Of a stretch of 64,000 nt of DNA, positions 35,869-45,254 are shown in pieces (positions within the stretch are counted from its first letter, which is position 1; each line of letters begins with the position of its first letter). The position numbers were made by a program, and so were the translations under genes. The DNA is taken from NCBI RefSeq assembly GCF_004331385.1, contig NZ_SJON01000017.1:36032-100031 (forward strand), in the 5' to 3' direction. Under the pieces are notes generated by a model. That model had not been told where the DNA came from. It worked only from the letters and a program-made list of their open reading frames with translations, and did no database searches. Source of the DNA: Enterobacter quasihormaechei. GTDB taxonomy: Bacteria > Pseudomonadota > Gammaproteobacteria > Enterobacterales > Enterobacteriaceae.

Positions 35869-37071
35869 CTACTTAACTAAGGCGCTGCTTTTAGAAACTA
35901 TACCCCACCAGTTCATTAGTTCAACTCTCTTATCAAGGTAGGTAGAGCGATTATAAGCTCTTCGCACTTCATCCTTGTCGGAATGTGCAAGGGCTGATTC
36001 AATAACATCAGCATTAAAACCCGCCTCGTTCATAGCTGTGCTGGCTATTGAACGTAAACCATGTGCTACTAATTTACCACCATATCCAATACGCTTTAAA
36101 GCAGCATTAGCAGTCTGGCTATTCATCGGTTGTTTTGGATCGTTCCTGCTCGGGAAGACATGTTCTCGATGGCCACTAACGGCTTTCATCACTTCAAGAA
36201 TATCCAATGCCTGAGTAGACAAAGGCACTATGTGCTCACGTTTAGCCTTCATTCGTTCGGCAGGAATCGTCCAGAGCTTTGCATCCAAGTCGATCTCAGT
36301 CCAGCGAGTGCCTGAAGCCTCTGACGGGCGAACGAGCGTCAGAAGTTGCCATTCAATTAGGCAGCGAGTCGAAACAGATAGATTCGACATCACCAAAGAG
36401 CGCATTAGTTTTGGCAATTCTTCTGGCCGCAGTGTCGGCATATTTTGCTTCTTGGGTTTCTCAAAGGCCATACCTACACCTGATGCTGGGTTCGCATCAA
36501 TCAGGCCAGTGTTGACGGCGTAGACCATGATTTCGTTAATCCGTTGTACGAGGCGGCGAACCGTCTCTAATGCACCACGCGCTTTAATTGGCTCCAATGC
36601 TTCAACAATCATTCTCGCCTTAATCTCCTGAACAGGTATCGCGCCTATTGCGGGGAACACGTCCTTATCAAGAGAGCGCCAAATATCTTTCGCGTAGTCC
36701 TCTGTGACGCTTTTGCTTTTCATTTTGAACCAGTTGGCAGCCACAGTTGAGAAAATACTATCTAGCTCAATCTGACGTTGCTCTGAAGCTTGTTCTTGTT
36801 GCTGTTGTGGATCTATCCCTTGCGCGAGCACAGCTAAATGTTGGTCGCGTATCTGGCGAGCTGCAGCGAGAGTAAGAGCAGGGTATGAGCCGAGACTCAG
36901 ATTCGTTCGGCTATTACTTCCCGGACGTTGGTATCGGAAGCGCCATAGCTTTTTTCCAGATGTTTTGACGAGCAAGAACAGGCCATCACCATCATGAAGG
37001 GTGAAGTCTTTTTCACGAGGTTTAGCTTTGAGGATTTCGTTGTTAGTGAGAGGGCGTGTGATGCGCGCCAT
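35869..37071 (-). CDS. int: P4-type tyrosine integrase
   Basis: The 400-residue protein has the N-terminal arm-binding DUF4102-type region (about 1-90), a SAM-like core-binding domain (about 100-190) and a catalytic domain. Visible catalytic residues are R248 (TLVRPSEA), H337 and R340 (HGLR), H363 and the nucleophile Y373 (RAYNR). It is adjacent to ssrA and thus to the attachment site, as expected. Arm-like repeats overlap its promoter at 37089-37143, which suggests self-repression. Confidence 0.95.
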   Translation of the reverse strand: MARITRPLTNNEILKAKPREKDFTLHDGDGLFLLVKTSGKKLWRFRYQRPGSNSRTNLSLGSYPALTLAAARQIRDQHLAVLAQGIDPQQQQEQASEQRQIELDSIFSTVAANWFKMKSKSVTEDYAKDIWRSLDKDVFPAIGAIPVQEIKARMIVEALEPIKARGALETVRRLVQRINEIMVYAVNTGLIDANPASGVGMAFEKPKKQNMPTLRPEELPKLMRSLVMSNLSVSTRCLIEWQLLTLVRPSEASGTRWTEIDLDAKLWTIPAERMKAKREHIVPLSTQALDILEVMKAVSGHREHVFPSRNDPKQPMNSQTANAALKRIGYGGKLVAHGLRSIASTAMNEAGFNADVIESALAHSDKDEVRRAYNRSTYLDKRVELMNWWGIVSKSSALVK

Positions 37072-37088
37072 GTCTGGATCCCTTCCGT

Positions 37089-37143
37089 AATTGGTACACG
37101 TTTAAGGGCCACAGTATAGCGTGTACCTAAATGTGTACCAATT
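37089..37143. promoter_or_regulatory. Candidate integrase arm sites and int promoter region (right)
   Basis: Two related sequences face each other: AATTGGTACACGTTTA (from 37089) and GTGTACCTAAATGTGTACC plus AATT (37121-37143). The second repeats the left-end site at 27301-27323 with one mismatch. They lie just upstream of the integrase start. Confidence 0.5.
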
Positions 37144-37184
37144 TTCTCTGGATTTAGCCGGATGTTCTCGGACAACGACAAACA

Positions 37185-37275
37185 CAAAAAAGCTCGCAGG
37201 GCTTGCGCCATGCGAGCTTTCTGTACTTCACCGGACGTATCCGGATCATGATTTGGTGGAGCTGGCGGGAGTTGA
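37185..37275. repeat. Right copy of the ssrA 3'-end repeat, with the ssrA terminator
   Basis: The hairpin around 37194-37220 followed on the minus strand by a T-run is the present terminator of ssrA. It matches the left copy at 27143-27181 with about three differences. The last bases belong to the mature 3' end of tmRNA. Since integration keeps ssrA whole, this flank was probably brought in by the element. Confidence 0.7.
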
Positions 37276-37617
37276 ACCCGCGTCCGAAATTTCTACATCC
37301 TCGGTACTACATGCTTAGTTTGTCTTTACATTCGCACGTCAGCTGCGGACAAACACGCCACTAACGAACTAGCCTGATTAGTTTTAACGCTTCAACCCCA
37401 GGCAGGGCTTCCACGCGATCTCTTTTGGGTTTGACCTCTCTTTGATCCCCGTCTTAAGAGCGGAAGCTAGGGAGAGAGGGCTCTTAGCAGGTTATTAAGC
37501 TGCTAAAGCGTAGTTTTCGTCGTTTGCGACTATTTTTTTGCGGCTTTTAACGAGGCAAACCGCCCCTCGGCATGCACCTTGGGTTTCGCAAATCCCGTCG
37601 AATCCAGAATCAGCCCC
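37254..37617 (-). ncRNA. ssrA: tmRNA (10Sa RNA)
   Basis: The 364-base RNA begins GGGGCTGATTCTGG and ends GCCAGCTCCACCA on the minus strand; both tRNA-like ends pair as in E. coli. The tag reading frame (37527-37495) encodes ANDENYALAA and a stop. tmRNA with SmpB rescues stalled ribosomes. Its 3' end is the insertion site of the satellite and remains intact. Confidence 0.97.
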
Positions 37618-37706
37618 AATAGTGTTGAACTCAGTATACCAGATTTTACTTCCTCGATACCAGCCCGAAACGCTAACTTATTGAATAGTACAATAAGTGC
37701 GCAGAA

Positions 37707-38189
37707 TCAACGTCCTGCATTTTTCATGATACGTGCTTTGTCGAGCTGCCACTCGCGTGCTTTCAGGTCAGTACGCTTGTCATGCTGTTTCTTACCTTTC
37801 GCAACGCCGATTTTCACTTTGCACCAGGCGTTTTTCCAGTACAAAGAGAGCGCAACCACGGTAAAGCCTTCCCGGTTGATGCGTCCGTAGAGGGATTCCA
37901 GTTCGCGCTTGTTCAGCAGCAGCTTGCGGGTGCGGGTTGGATCGCAGACGTAATGTGAAGAGGCGACGGTCAGCGGCGTAAAGTTCGCGCCGAACAGGAA
38001 GGCCTCACCGTCTTTCAGGATCACGTAGCTGTCGCCAATGTTGGCTTTCCCGGCACGCAGCGATTTTACTTCCCAGCCCTGCAACGCAAGGCCGGCCTCG
38101 AATTCTTCTTCGATGAAATACTCGTGGCGAGCACGCTTGTTGAGCGCAATGGTCGCCGAACCAGGTTTATGTGCTTTTTTCTTCGTCAT
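37707..38189 (-). CDS. smpB: tmRNA-binding protein SmpB
   Basis: The 160-residue protein equals E. coli SmpB in length, with an OB-fold body ([20 protein letters not shown]...) and the basic C-terminal tail ([11 protein letters not shown]...) that enters the mRNA channel. It lies directly upstream of ssrA on the same strand. Confidence 0.97.
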   Translation of the reverse strand: MTKKKAHKPGSATIALNKRARHEYFIEEEFEAGLALQGWEVKSLRAGKANIGDSYVILKDGEAFLFGANFTPLTVASSHYVCDPTRTRKLLLNKRELESLYGRINREGFTVVALSLYWKNAWCKVKIGVAKGKKQHDKRTDLKAREWQLDKARIMKNAGR

Positions 38190-38306
38190 AAGTGTCGTAA
38201 AGCCGTCGGTAATCTGATTTTAAAAAGTCACCTCATTGCGTCCTGTGAGGTCTAACGCGCTATCTTAGCACGAGATAAGGCTTAGCGTTTTTTTAACAGG
38301 TGATAA

Positions 38307-38783
38307 ATGTTATTATTTGTCTGTTGTGTGACCATGGAAAATGCTATGCCTCAGATTAGCCGTACTGCGCTTGTACCCTACAGCGCGGAACAAATGTATC
38401 AGTTAGTGAACGACGTTCAGTCCTATCCGGAATTTATACCGGGATGCACCGGGAGCCGGGTGCTGGAATCCGGCCCGACGCAGATGACTGCGGCCGTGGA
38501 TGTCTCCAAAGCGGGGATCAGCAAAACGTTCACCACGCGCAATACCCTGACGAGCAATCAGAGTATTTTGATGCATCTGGTGGATGGTCCGTTTAAAAAA
38601 CTGATGGGAGGGTGGAAGTTTACGCCGCTGAGCGCGGACGCCTGCCGCATTGAGTTCCATCTGGATTTTGAATTTACCAATAAGCTGATCGAACTGGCGT
38701 TTGGCCGTATCTTCAAAGAACTGGCCTCGAATATGGTTCAGGCGTTCACCACGCGCGCCAAAGAGGTTTACAGTGTCGCATAA
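38307..38783 (+). CDS. ratA: RatA, START-domain protein (ribosome association toxin / coenzyme Q-binding family)
   Basis: The 158-residue protein is very similar to E. coli RatA (YfjG), with [21 protein letters not shown] at residues 14-34. The START-like fold binds hydrophobic ligands. E. coli RatA has been reported to block 70S assembly, and homologues act as Coq10-type ubiquinone-binding proteins. The ATG at 38307 has AGGTG four bases upstream; the ATG at 38346 (145 residues) is an alternative. It overlaps ratB by 11 bases and is divergent from smpB. Confidence 0.93.
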   Translation: MLLFVCCVTMENAMPQISRTALVPYSAEQMYQLVNDVQSYPEFIPGCTGSRVLESGPTQMTAAVDVSKAGISKTFTTRNTLTSNQSILMHLVDGPFKKLMGGWKFTPLSADACRIEFHLDFEFTNKLIELAFGRIFKELASNMVQAFTTRAKEVYSVA

Positions 38784-39060
38784 GATTGCTGTTGAGGTGG
38801 TGTATGCGCTGCCGGAGAAGCAGTATTTGCAGCGCGTGACGCTTGAGGAGGGGGCCACCGTTGAGGCGGCTATCCTGGCGTCCGGCATTCTTGAGCTTCG
38901 CAGCGACATTGATCTGGCGAAGAATAAAGTCGGCATTTATAGCCGTCCGGTTAAGCTCGGTGATGTGCTGAAAGAGGGCGACAGGGTTGAAATCTATCGT
39001 CCGCTGATTGCCGACCCGAAAGAGTTGCGCCGTCAGCGAGCAGAGAAATCCGGTAAATAG
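38773..39060 (+). CDS. ratB: RnfH-family ubiquitin-fold protein RatB
   Basis: The 95-residue protein (E. coli 96) contains [15 protein letters not shown] and the C-terminal [17 protein letters not shown] segment of the RnfH family. The start is a GTG inside the end of ratA, giving the family length. It was described as a possible antitoxin partner of RatA, but that function is not well supported. Confidence 0.93.
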   Translation: MSHKIAVEVVYALPEKQYLQRVTLEEGATVEAAILASGILELRSDIDLAKNKVGIYSRPVKLGDVLKEGDRVEIYRPLIADPKELRRQRAEKSGK

Positions 39061-39075
39061 CCAATAAACGTATAC

Positions 39076-39105
39076 AAAAAAGGTGCTCATTGAGCACCTT
39101 TTTGC
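39076..39105. terminator. Bidirectional terminator between ratB and bamE
   Basis: A perfect 10-bp stem (39080-39089 with 39091-39100) is flanked by A-run and T-run on both sides, so it serves both convergent genes. Confidence 0.9.
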
Positions 39106-39120
39106 GTTGCTGACGCCTGA

Positions 39121-39459
39121 TTATTTGGTTAGGGCAGGCTTGTTGTCGATATTGGTCAGCACACCAGCGCTGCTGAAGGTCAGCGTCAGGGTTTGCTGGC
39201 TCACGTCTTCATGACCAGGCTGCTGGCGGAATACATAGAACCAGGTATTTGTACCGAACGGATCGGACATCATCGGGGTTCCCAGTGCATAAGCGACCTG
39301 CTGTTGTGTCATTCCCACACGGATTTTGGACACATCGTTAGGGGTAAGGTAGTTCCCCTGGTTGATGTCAGGACGGTAAACCACTTTCTCCAGAGTGGAA
39401 CAGCCTGCGGTCAACATCAGAAGAACCGCTGCGGCAGCGGTCAGCGTTTTACAGCGCAT
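39121..39459 (-). CDS. bamE: Outer-membrane assembly lipoprotein BamE (SmpA)
   Basis: The 112-residue lipoprotein (E. coli 113) has lipobox TAGC with cysteine 20 and the BamE fold with [11 protein letters not shown] and VGMTQQQV motifs. It is part of the BAM complex with BamD, which is also in this window. Confidence 0.96.
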   Translation of the reverse strand: MRCKTLTAAAAVLLMLTAGCSTLEKVVYRPDINQGNYLTPNDVSKIRVGMTQQQVAYALGTPMMSDPFGTNTWFYVFRQQPGHEDVSQQTLTLTFSSAGVLTNIDNKPALTK

Positions 39460-39597
39460 AGTGATTTGATTCCTTTTCGGGCCCGAGCAGTACGCGGCTC
39501 ATATGTAATATGCCGATGATAATAGACCTTGCCCCACTTTGAAACCGGTCTGGCGGCGTTTTTGTTGTTCTGTATGACCCTGAGATCCCGAAAAAGT

Positions 39598-41259
39598 TTA
39601 TGCCGCCAGCAGTTCTTTCGCATTCGCGAGCGTATTGCGCGTGACTTCACTGCCCCCGAGCAGGCGTGCCAGCTCCTGCAAGCGTGCGCGTTTATCCAGC
39701 GGCTTCATGTGTGTTTCCGTCATTTCGCCGTCGGTTTCTTTACTGACGATAAAGTGATGATGACCACAGCCGGCTACCTGAGGCAGGTGTGTCACACACA
39801 TGACCTGCGTCGATTCACCCAGCTGACGCAGCAGTTTGCCGACAACGGCCGCCGTCGGGCCGCTGATACCCACATCCACTTCATCGAAAATCAGCGCCGG
39901 GGTTTCCATTTTACGGGCGGTGATCACCTGGATGGCCAGGGCGATGCGCGACAGTTCACCGCCGGAAGCCACTTTCGAAATCGCCTGTAAAGGCTGGCCC
40001 GGGTTGGTGGTGACGCGGAATTCAATGCGGTCTGCGCCTTCCGCCGTCAGGTGATTCTCTTCAAAGCGAACGTCAATGGTGAACACCCCGTGCGGCATCG
40101 CCAGCGTATGCATGCTGTCGGTAATGTGCTGGCTAAGCTCCAGCGCATAGTGTTGGCGCACGTCGTGCAGCCGTTTCGCCGTTTCCAGCGCCTGCTGGTG
40201 ATGCAGATTTACCGCCAGAGACAGGGTTTCGAGGGAATCGGCCTGGTCGTCCAGCTGTTGTTGTTCTTCCAGCAGAGACTGATAGTAATTCGGCAGTTCT
40301 TCCGGAGTAACGTGATGCTTACGCGCCAGTGAAATCTGACGGGAGATACGTTGCTCAAGTTCGAACAGACGGTTCGGGTCGAGATCCAGCCGTTCACAGT
40401 AGTGGCGCAGTTCATCCCCGGCCTCTGAAATCTGAATCGCGGCCTCTTCGAGCATCTCCAGTACGCCAGACAGCTTATTGTCCATGCCGGTCAGCTCGGT
40501 AACAAGCTGGCGAACGTTGTACAGCTGGCTCTGCAAGTTCACATCCTCGCCATCCGCCAGCATGTTCAGGGCATTCTGGCTGGTGGAAAGCAGCTGACCG
40601 CTGTTGGCCAGACGCTTGTACTCCTCGTCGATTTGCTCAAATTCCCCCGCCTGCGGGTTAAATTCGTTCAGCTCTTTCAGCTGATATTCCAGCAGTTCGG
40701 CGCGGGCGGTACGCTCCTGGCTTTGCTGCTGATGCTGCGCAAGTTCGCGGCAGCTTTGATGCCACTGACGATAGTGCTCCGCCATCAGTTGAGTAAGCGC
40801 ATACTCACCTGCGTAGCCATCAAGCAGGGCTTTCTGTTGTTCGGGTTTGATTAACTGCTGATGCGCATGCTGACCATGGATCTGGATGAGCAACTGGCCC
40901 AGCTCGCGAAGCTGGGAAAGAGGGACCGCCGTGCCGTTGATAAAACCACGGGAGCGGCCATCACTGCTGATGACGCGGCGAAGTAAACACTCACGTCCGT
41001 CTTCCAGCTGGTTTGCTTCCAGCCAGCGCAGGGCGGCAGGCGTGTCTTTTAACGAGAAGCGGGCGCACAGGTCTGCACGGGCTGCGCCTGTGCGCACCAT
41101 ATCGCCCTCTGCACGACCACCGAGGCACAAGCCGAGGGCATCAATGGCAATGGATTTACCTGCGCCGGTTTCACCGGTAATCGCCGTCATTCCGCTATGG
41201 AAGTCGATCTCAAGCTCACGAACAATGGCAAAGTTGCTGATGGTCAGTTGTGCCAGCAT
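39598..41259 (-). CDS. recN: DNA repair ATPase RecN (SMC-like)
   Basis: The 553-residue protein is identical in length to E. coli RecN. It has the Walker A GETGAGKS (residues 29-36), long coiled-coil arms in the middle and a C-terminal signature/Walker B region ([11 protein letters not shown], then [13 protein letters not shown]). The start at [10 protein letters not shown] was chosen by alignment; the longer frame from 41370 runs through the LexA boxes. It is SOS-regulated by the sites upstream. Confidence 0.97.
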   Translation of the reverse strand: MLAQLTISNFAIVRELEIDFHSGMTAITGETGAGKSIAIDALGLCLGGRAEGDMVRTGAARADLCARFSLKDTPAALRWLEANQLEDGRECLLRRVISSDGRSRGFINGTAVPLSQLRELGQLLIQIHGQHAHQQLIKPEQQKALLDGYAGEYALTQLMAEHYRQWHQSCRELAQHQQQSQERTARAELLEYQLKELNEFNPQAGEFEQIDEEYKRLANSGQLLSTSQNALNMLADGEDVNLQSQLYNVRQLVTELTGMDNKLSGVLEMLEEAAIQISEAGDELRHYCERLDLDPNRLFELEQRISRQISLARKHHVTPEELPNYYQSLLEEQQQLDDQADSLETLSLAVNLHHQQALETAKRLHDVRQHYALELSQHITDSMHTLAMPHGVFTIDVRFEENHLTAEGADRIEFRVTTNPGQPLQAISKVASGGELSRIALAIQVITARKMETPALIFDEVDVGISGPTAAVVGKLLRQLGESTQVMCVTHLPQVAGCGHHHFIVSKETDGEMTETHMKPLDKRARLQELARLLGGSEVTRNTLANAKELLAA

Positions 41260-41285
41260 AATTGTTTTCCTGTATGAAAAACCAT

Positions 41286-41327
41286 AACTGTGTTTGCATA
41301 CAGTATAAACTGGTTTTATATACAGTA
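41286..41327 (-). promoter_or_regulatory. Two LexA boxes upstream of recN
   Basis: Two CTG-N10-CAG palindromes are present, at 41288-41303 (core) and 41310-41325 (core), both with AT-rich centres. Two tandem SOS boxes are the known arrangement at E. coli recN and predict tight repression and strong induction. Confidence 0.92.
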
Positions 41328-41344
41328 AAGTGCTGGATACAAAA

Positions 41345-42223
41345 TCAGAACAATTTTTTTGACCAACCAAGCTTGGAGCTTAATGTATTGAAATAGCTGT
41401 AATCTTTCGGGTGAATGAGGTTCAGGTGGTAATCGCAGCGGCGAATGAGTACATTTTCACCTTCCTGAATAGGAAGCGCAATCTGGCTGTCGCAGCTGAT
41501 CTCCAGGTCGCTGCGGCGATGGGAGAAACGCAGGCGGATGGTGCTGTCGCCGTTGATCACCAGCGGACGCGCCGAGAGCGTGTGCGGGAACATCGGCACC
41601 AGGGTTATCGCATCCAGCGATGGCGTCAGGATTGGGCCTCCGGCTGAAAGCGAGTAGGCGGTTGAGCCGGTCGGTGTTGAAATAATCAGCCCGTCAGACC
41701 GCTGCGAGAACGCGAAGATTTCGTCGATATAGACTTCGAACTCGATCATGTGCGCCACTTTACCGGGGTGGAGAACCACCTCGTTAATGGCGGTGCTGAT
41801 GCGCTTCTGGCAGTCCTGTTGACACACCTGGGCTTCCAGCAAAAACCGTTTTTCACTGATGTAGTGGCCTTCCAGCACGTCCGCCAGCTGCTGCTGCGCA
41901 TTGTCCGGGTCGAGGTCGGTCAGGAAACCGAGATTGCCACGGTTAATACCAATCACCTTAATATCATAGCGAGCCAGCGTTCGCGCCGCGCCCAGCATAT
42001 TACCGTCGCCGCCGACCACCACGGCGAGATCCGCCTGCTGACCAATTTCCGCCAGCGTGCCGGTTCTGACGCTTTTAAGCTGCAACTCCTGGGCGATTTG
42101 CTGTTCGACCATCACTTCATAGCCTTTACCACTCAGCCAGCGATACAACATTTCATGTGTCGTCAATGCGGTAGGGTGACGCGGATGGCCGACGATCCCA
42201 ATACACCTGAAATGATTATTCAT
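41345..42223 (-). CDS. nadK: NAD kinase
   Basis: The 292-residue protein equals E. coli NadK and carries the catalytic GGDGN (residues 71-75, D73), the NE motif in [12 protein letters not shown] and the [13 protein letters not shown] segment. It makes NADP from NAD with ATP. The start MNNHF was set by family length; a frame from 42298 would add 25 unrelated residues that overlap the grpE promoter. Confidence 0.97.
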   Translation of the reverse strand: MNNHFRCIGIVGHPRHPTALTTHEMLYRWLSGKGYEVMVEQQIAQELQLKSVRTGTLAEIGQQADLAVVVGGDGNMLGAARTLARYDIKVIGINRGNLGFLTDLDPDNAQQQLADVLEGHYISEKRFLLEAQVCQQDCQKRISTAINEVVLHPGKVAHMIEFEVYIDEIFAFSQRSDGLIISTPTGSTAYSLSAGGPILTPSLDAITLVPMFPHTLSARPLVINGDSTIRLRFSHRRSDLEISCDSQIALPIQEGENVLIRRCDYHLNLIHPKDYSYFNTLSSKLGWSKKLF

Positions 42224-42270
42224 GTTCTGGAGGTCCTTGTGCCTGATGAATGATGACAATCTGCCTTGTT

Positions 42271-42300
42271 CCCTTGAATCCAGGAAACTGATCCCCATAA
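42271..42300 (+). promoter_or_regulatory. Sigma32 heat-shock promoter of grpE
   Basis: CTTGAA (42273-42278), a 14-base spacer and CCCCATAA (42293-42300) match the sigma32 consensus well, about 45 bases before the grpE start. Confidence 0.88.
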
Positions 42301-42321
42301 TAAGCGAAGTTAGCGAGATGA

Positions 42322-42939
<618 letters not shown>

Positions 42940-42954
42940 TTTGCTACCTGTAGT

Positions 42955-42987
42955 GCCGGGTGGCGGCGTTCGCCTCACCCGGCCTAC
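42955..42987. repeat. REP-type palindromic repeat
   Basis: The 33-base imperfect palindrome GCCGGGTGGCGGCG-TTCG-CCTCACCCGGC plus CTAC between the convergent grpE and yfjD genes has the form of an enterobacterial REP unit. It may also act as a terminator or mRNA stabiliser. Confidence 0.75.
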
Positions 42988-42990
42988 CTT

Positions 42991-44277
42991 CTATTCGGCA
43001 ATACTTTCCCGAAGTGGCGTAACGGGCAGGACTTTCACCTGCTTAATCATGTTGTCCTGAACGTCCAGAATATCAATATCATACTGTTCAATACGCACAC
43101 GCGTACCTGCCGCCGGGATCTCTTCCAGCGCTTCCAGAATCATGCCGTTCATCGTCCGCGCTTCGTCTTCCGGTAAATGCCAGTTGAACGCTTTATTGAT
43201 TTCACGAATGTTGGCGCTGCCGTCGATAAGCACTGACCCGTCGTTTTGCGGGGTAACCTCTTCTGCAAGGGAAGGCGACATCGACGTGGTAAAGTCCCCG
43301 ACAATCTCTTCCAGAATATCTTCCACCGTTACCAGCCCCTGGATGTCACCGTATTCATCCACCACCAGGCCGACTTTCTTCTTGTTGCGCTGGAACTTCA
43401 CCAGCTGCGTGCTGAGCGGCGTGCCTTCCGGTACGTAGTAAATTTCGTCGGCGGCGCGCAGCATTACCTCTTTGGTGAACTCGTTTTTCTCAGTCATCAG
43501 GCGATAGGCCTCGCGCACGCGCAGCATGCTGATGGCATCGTCGAGGGAATCGCGATAGAGCACGATGCGCCCGTGCGGGGAGTGCGTCAGCTGGCGGACG
43601 ATCGCCTTCCAGTCGTCGTTAATATCGATTCCGACGATTTCGTTTCGCGGCACCATAATGTCGTCAACGCTGACCTTTTCCAGATCCAGAACCGACAGGA
43701 GCATGTCCTGATTGCGGCGGGAGATCTGCGAACGGGATTCGTTCACGATGGTACGCAGCTCGTCTTTACTCAGCGCGCTGCTGATGGTGACGTCGGCCTT
43801 GATACCGACCATGCGCATCAGGACGCGGGTCACCATATTCAGCAGCCAGACCAGCGGCATCATCAGAATAAGCAGCGGCGCTAGCAGGAAACTGCTCGGG
43901 TAGGCGACCTTCTCCGGATAAAGCGCCGCGATGGTTTTGGGCAGCACTTCCGCAAACACCAGCACCACAAACGTGAGCACCCCTGTGGCAATCGCCACGC
44001 CGGCGTTGCCGTACAGACGCATCCCGACAATGGTGCCCAGCGCAGAGGCGAGAATGTTGACCAGGTTGTTACCGATAAGCACCAGGCTAATCAGGCGGTC
44101 TGGCTTACGCAACAGCTTTTCGACACGACGCGCGGCACGGTTACCCTGCTTGGCCCGATGACGCAACCGGTAGCGGTTCAGCGTCATCATGCCGGTTTCA
44201 GAGCCAGAGAAATAAGCGGAGATGACCACCATGATGACCAGAATGACGATCAGCGTGGTGGTAGAGATGTGTTCCAG
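42991..44277 (-). CDS. yfjD: CNNM/CorC-family transporter YfjD (CorB), CTG start
   Basis: The 428-residue protein has a DUF21/CNNM membrane domain (about residues 1-190), a CBS pair (about 200-330) and a CorC/HlyC C-terminal domain. Members are linked to magnesium and cobalt efflux. The first ATG in frame (44232) would cut off part of the first membrane helix. A CTG at 44277-44275, with AAGGAG six bases upstream, gives LEHISTTTL, matching E. coli MEHISTTTL residue by residue and restoring the 428 length. CTG is therefore the likely start. It is followed by convergent grpE and preceded by ypjD. Confidence 0.88.
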   Translation of the reverse strand: MEHISTTTLIVILVIMVVISAYFSGSETGMMTLNRYRLRHRAKQGNRAARRVEKLLRKPDRLISLVLIGNNLVNILASALGTIVGMRLYGNAGVAIATGVLTFVVLVFAEVLPKTIAALYPEKVAYPSSFLLAPLLILMMPLVWLLNMVTRVLMRMVGIKADVTISSALSKDELRTIVNESRSQISRRNQDMLLSVLDLEKVSVDDIMVPRNEIVGIDINDDWKAIVRQLTHSPHGRIVLYRDSLDDAISMLRVREAYRLMTEKNEFTKEVMLRAADEIYYVPEGTPLSTQLVKFQRNKKKVGLVVDEYGDIQGLVTVEDILEEIVGDFTTSMSPSLAEEVTPQNDGSVLIDGSANIREINKAFNWHLPEDEARTMNGMILEALEEIPAAGTRVRIEQYDIDILDVQDNMIKQVKVLPVTPLRESIAE

Positions 44278-44296
44278 GGGGAACTCCTTTTGTTAC

Positions 44297-45088
44297 TTAG
44301 CCAGCAAATTGCTGTATGAAGCGGCTACCAAAATAGGCAAGCGTGAGAATGCCGGCACCCGCAACGTTGAACCAGACCACGCGACGACCGCGCCAGCCTT
44401 CATGATAATGGCCCCATAACAGGACAATATAGACAAACCACGCAATGATGGAGAGGACTGCTTTATCGATATTCTCCACGCTGAACAGGTTCTTCATATA
44501 AAACAAACCCGTGCACAGCGTCAGCGTCAGCAGAACCACGCCGACCTGGGTGATGTGGAACATCTTACGCTCAATCACCATCAGCGGCGGCATTTCGTGG
44601 TTAAACGCCAGCTTTTTATTTTTCAGCTGGTAGTCAATCCAGGCGAGCTGCATGGCGTAAAGGGCGGCAATGATCAGCGTCGCGTAGGAGAAAAGCGACA
44701 GGCCAATATGCACCAGCATCCCCGGCGTGGCTTCCAGATGGGTAATAAACTCATTAGGCATGAACGTGGCTAACGCCAGGTTGATCAGCGCAAAGGCGTA
44801 GATTATCGGCAGCAGCAGCCAGCCGCGGTTTTTAGACGCGACAATGGTCATGACCGTACAGATCATCAGGCTGACCAGCGAGCCGACGTTCAGCACGCTC
44901 AGGTTTTGCACGCTGCCGTCGCCGGGAATGATGCGTGATTCCAGCGCAAACGCGTGGCTAATCAATGCGATCACCGCCGAAAGAATAGCCATGCGCCGCC
45001 AGCCGCTGTTTTTTTGCAGCAGGCCAGGAATGATCAGCGCGAGGCTGACAGAGTAGGCAACAAGGGCGATCAGTGCGAAAACAGGCAT
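44297..45088 (-). CDS. ypjD: Cytochrome c assembly/HemX-like membrane protein YpjD
   Basis: The 263-residue protein equals E. coli YpjD in length, with eight hydrophobic segments and the tryptophan-rich WGHYHEGWRGRR region of the CcmC/HemX family. Its precise function is unknown. The start MPVFALIALV was set by alignment. It ends 19 bases before yfjD and is probably co-transcribed with it; it is divergent from ffh. Confidence 0.94.
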   Translation of the reverse strand: MPVFALIALVAYSVSLALIIPGLLQKNSGWRRMAILSAVIALISHAFALESRIIPGDGSVQNLSVLNVGSLVSLMICTVMTIVASKNRGWLLLPIIYAFALINLALATFMPNEFITHLEATPGMLVHIGLSLFSYATLIIAALYAMQLAWIDYQLKNKKLAFNHEMPPLMVIERKMFHITQVGVVLLTLTLCTGLFYMKNLFSVENIDKAVLSIIAWFVYIVLLWGHYHEGWRGRRVVWFNVAGAGILTLAYFGSRFIQQFAG

Positions 45089-45254
45089 ATAGGCGTCGAC
45101 AGTTGTCTTAATAAGAAAGAGAAGCAGTATAACGTTACGTGACGCCTGCTCCAACCGTTGCATAACAACAAAGGCGCCTTCATGTTATACTCCGGCAAAA
45201 TTCTGTGTATGTGTCGCCCAGGCGACCTAACGTTTCTACCCCAGGCGAGAGACA

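Larger units (their letters stand above)
27222..37275. mobile_element. P4-type phage satellite integrated at ssrA
   Basis: The element is about 10 kb and bounded by the ssrA 3'-end repeat. It contains int, a P4 alpha primase-helicase of exactly the P4 length, iteron clusters for ori and crr, an AlpA/Vis-like regulator, a CI-type immunity region, sid, ogr/delta, psu and a cos-like site. Gene order and orientation match phage P4. The cargo slot between psu/cos and int, which in P4 holds gop-beta-cII, here holds a ParA-SIR2 pair. All core genes are intact, so the satellite may be mobilisable by a P2-like helper. Confidence 0.9.
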
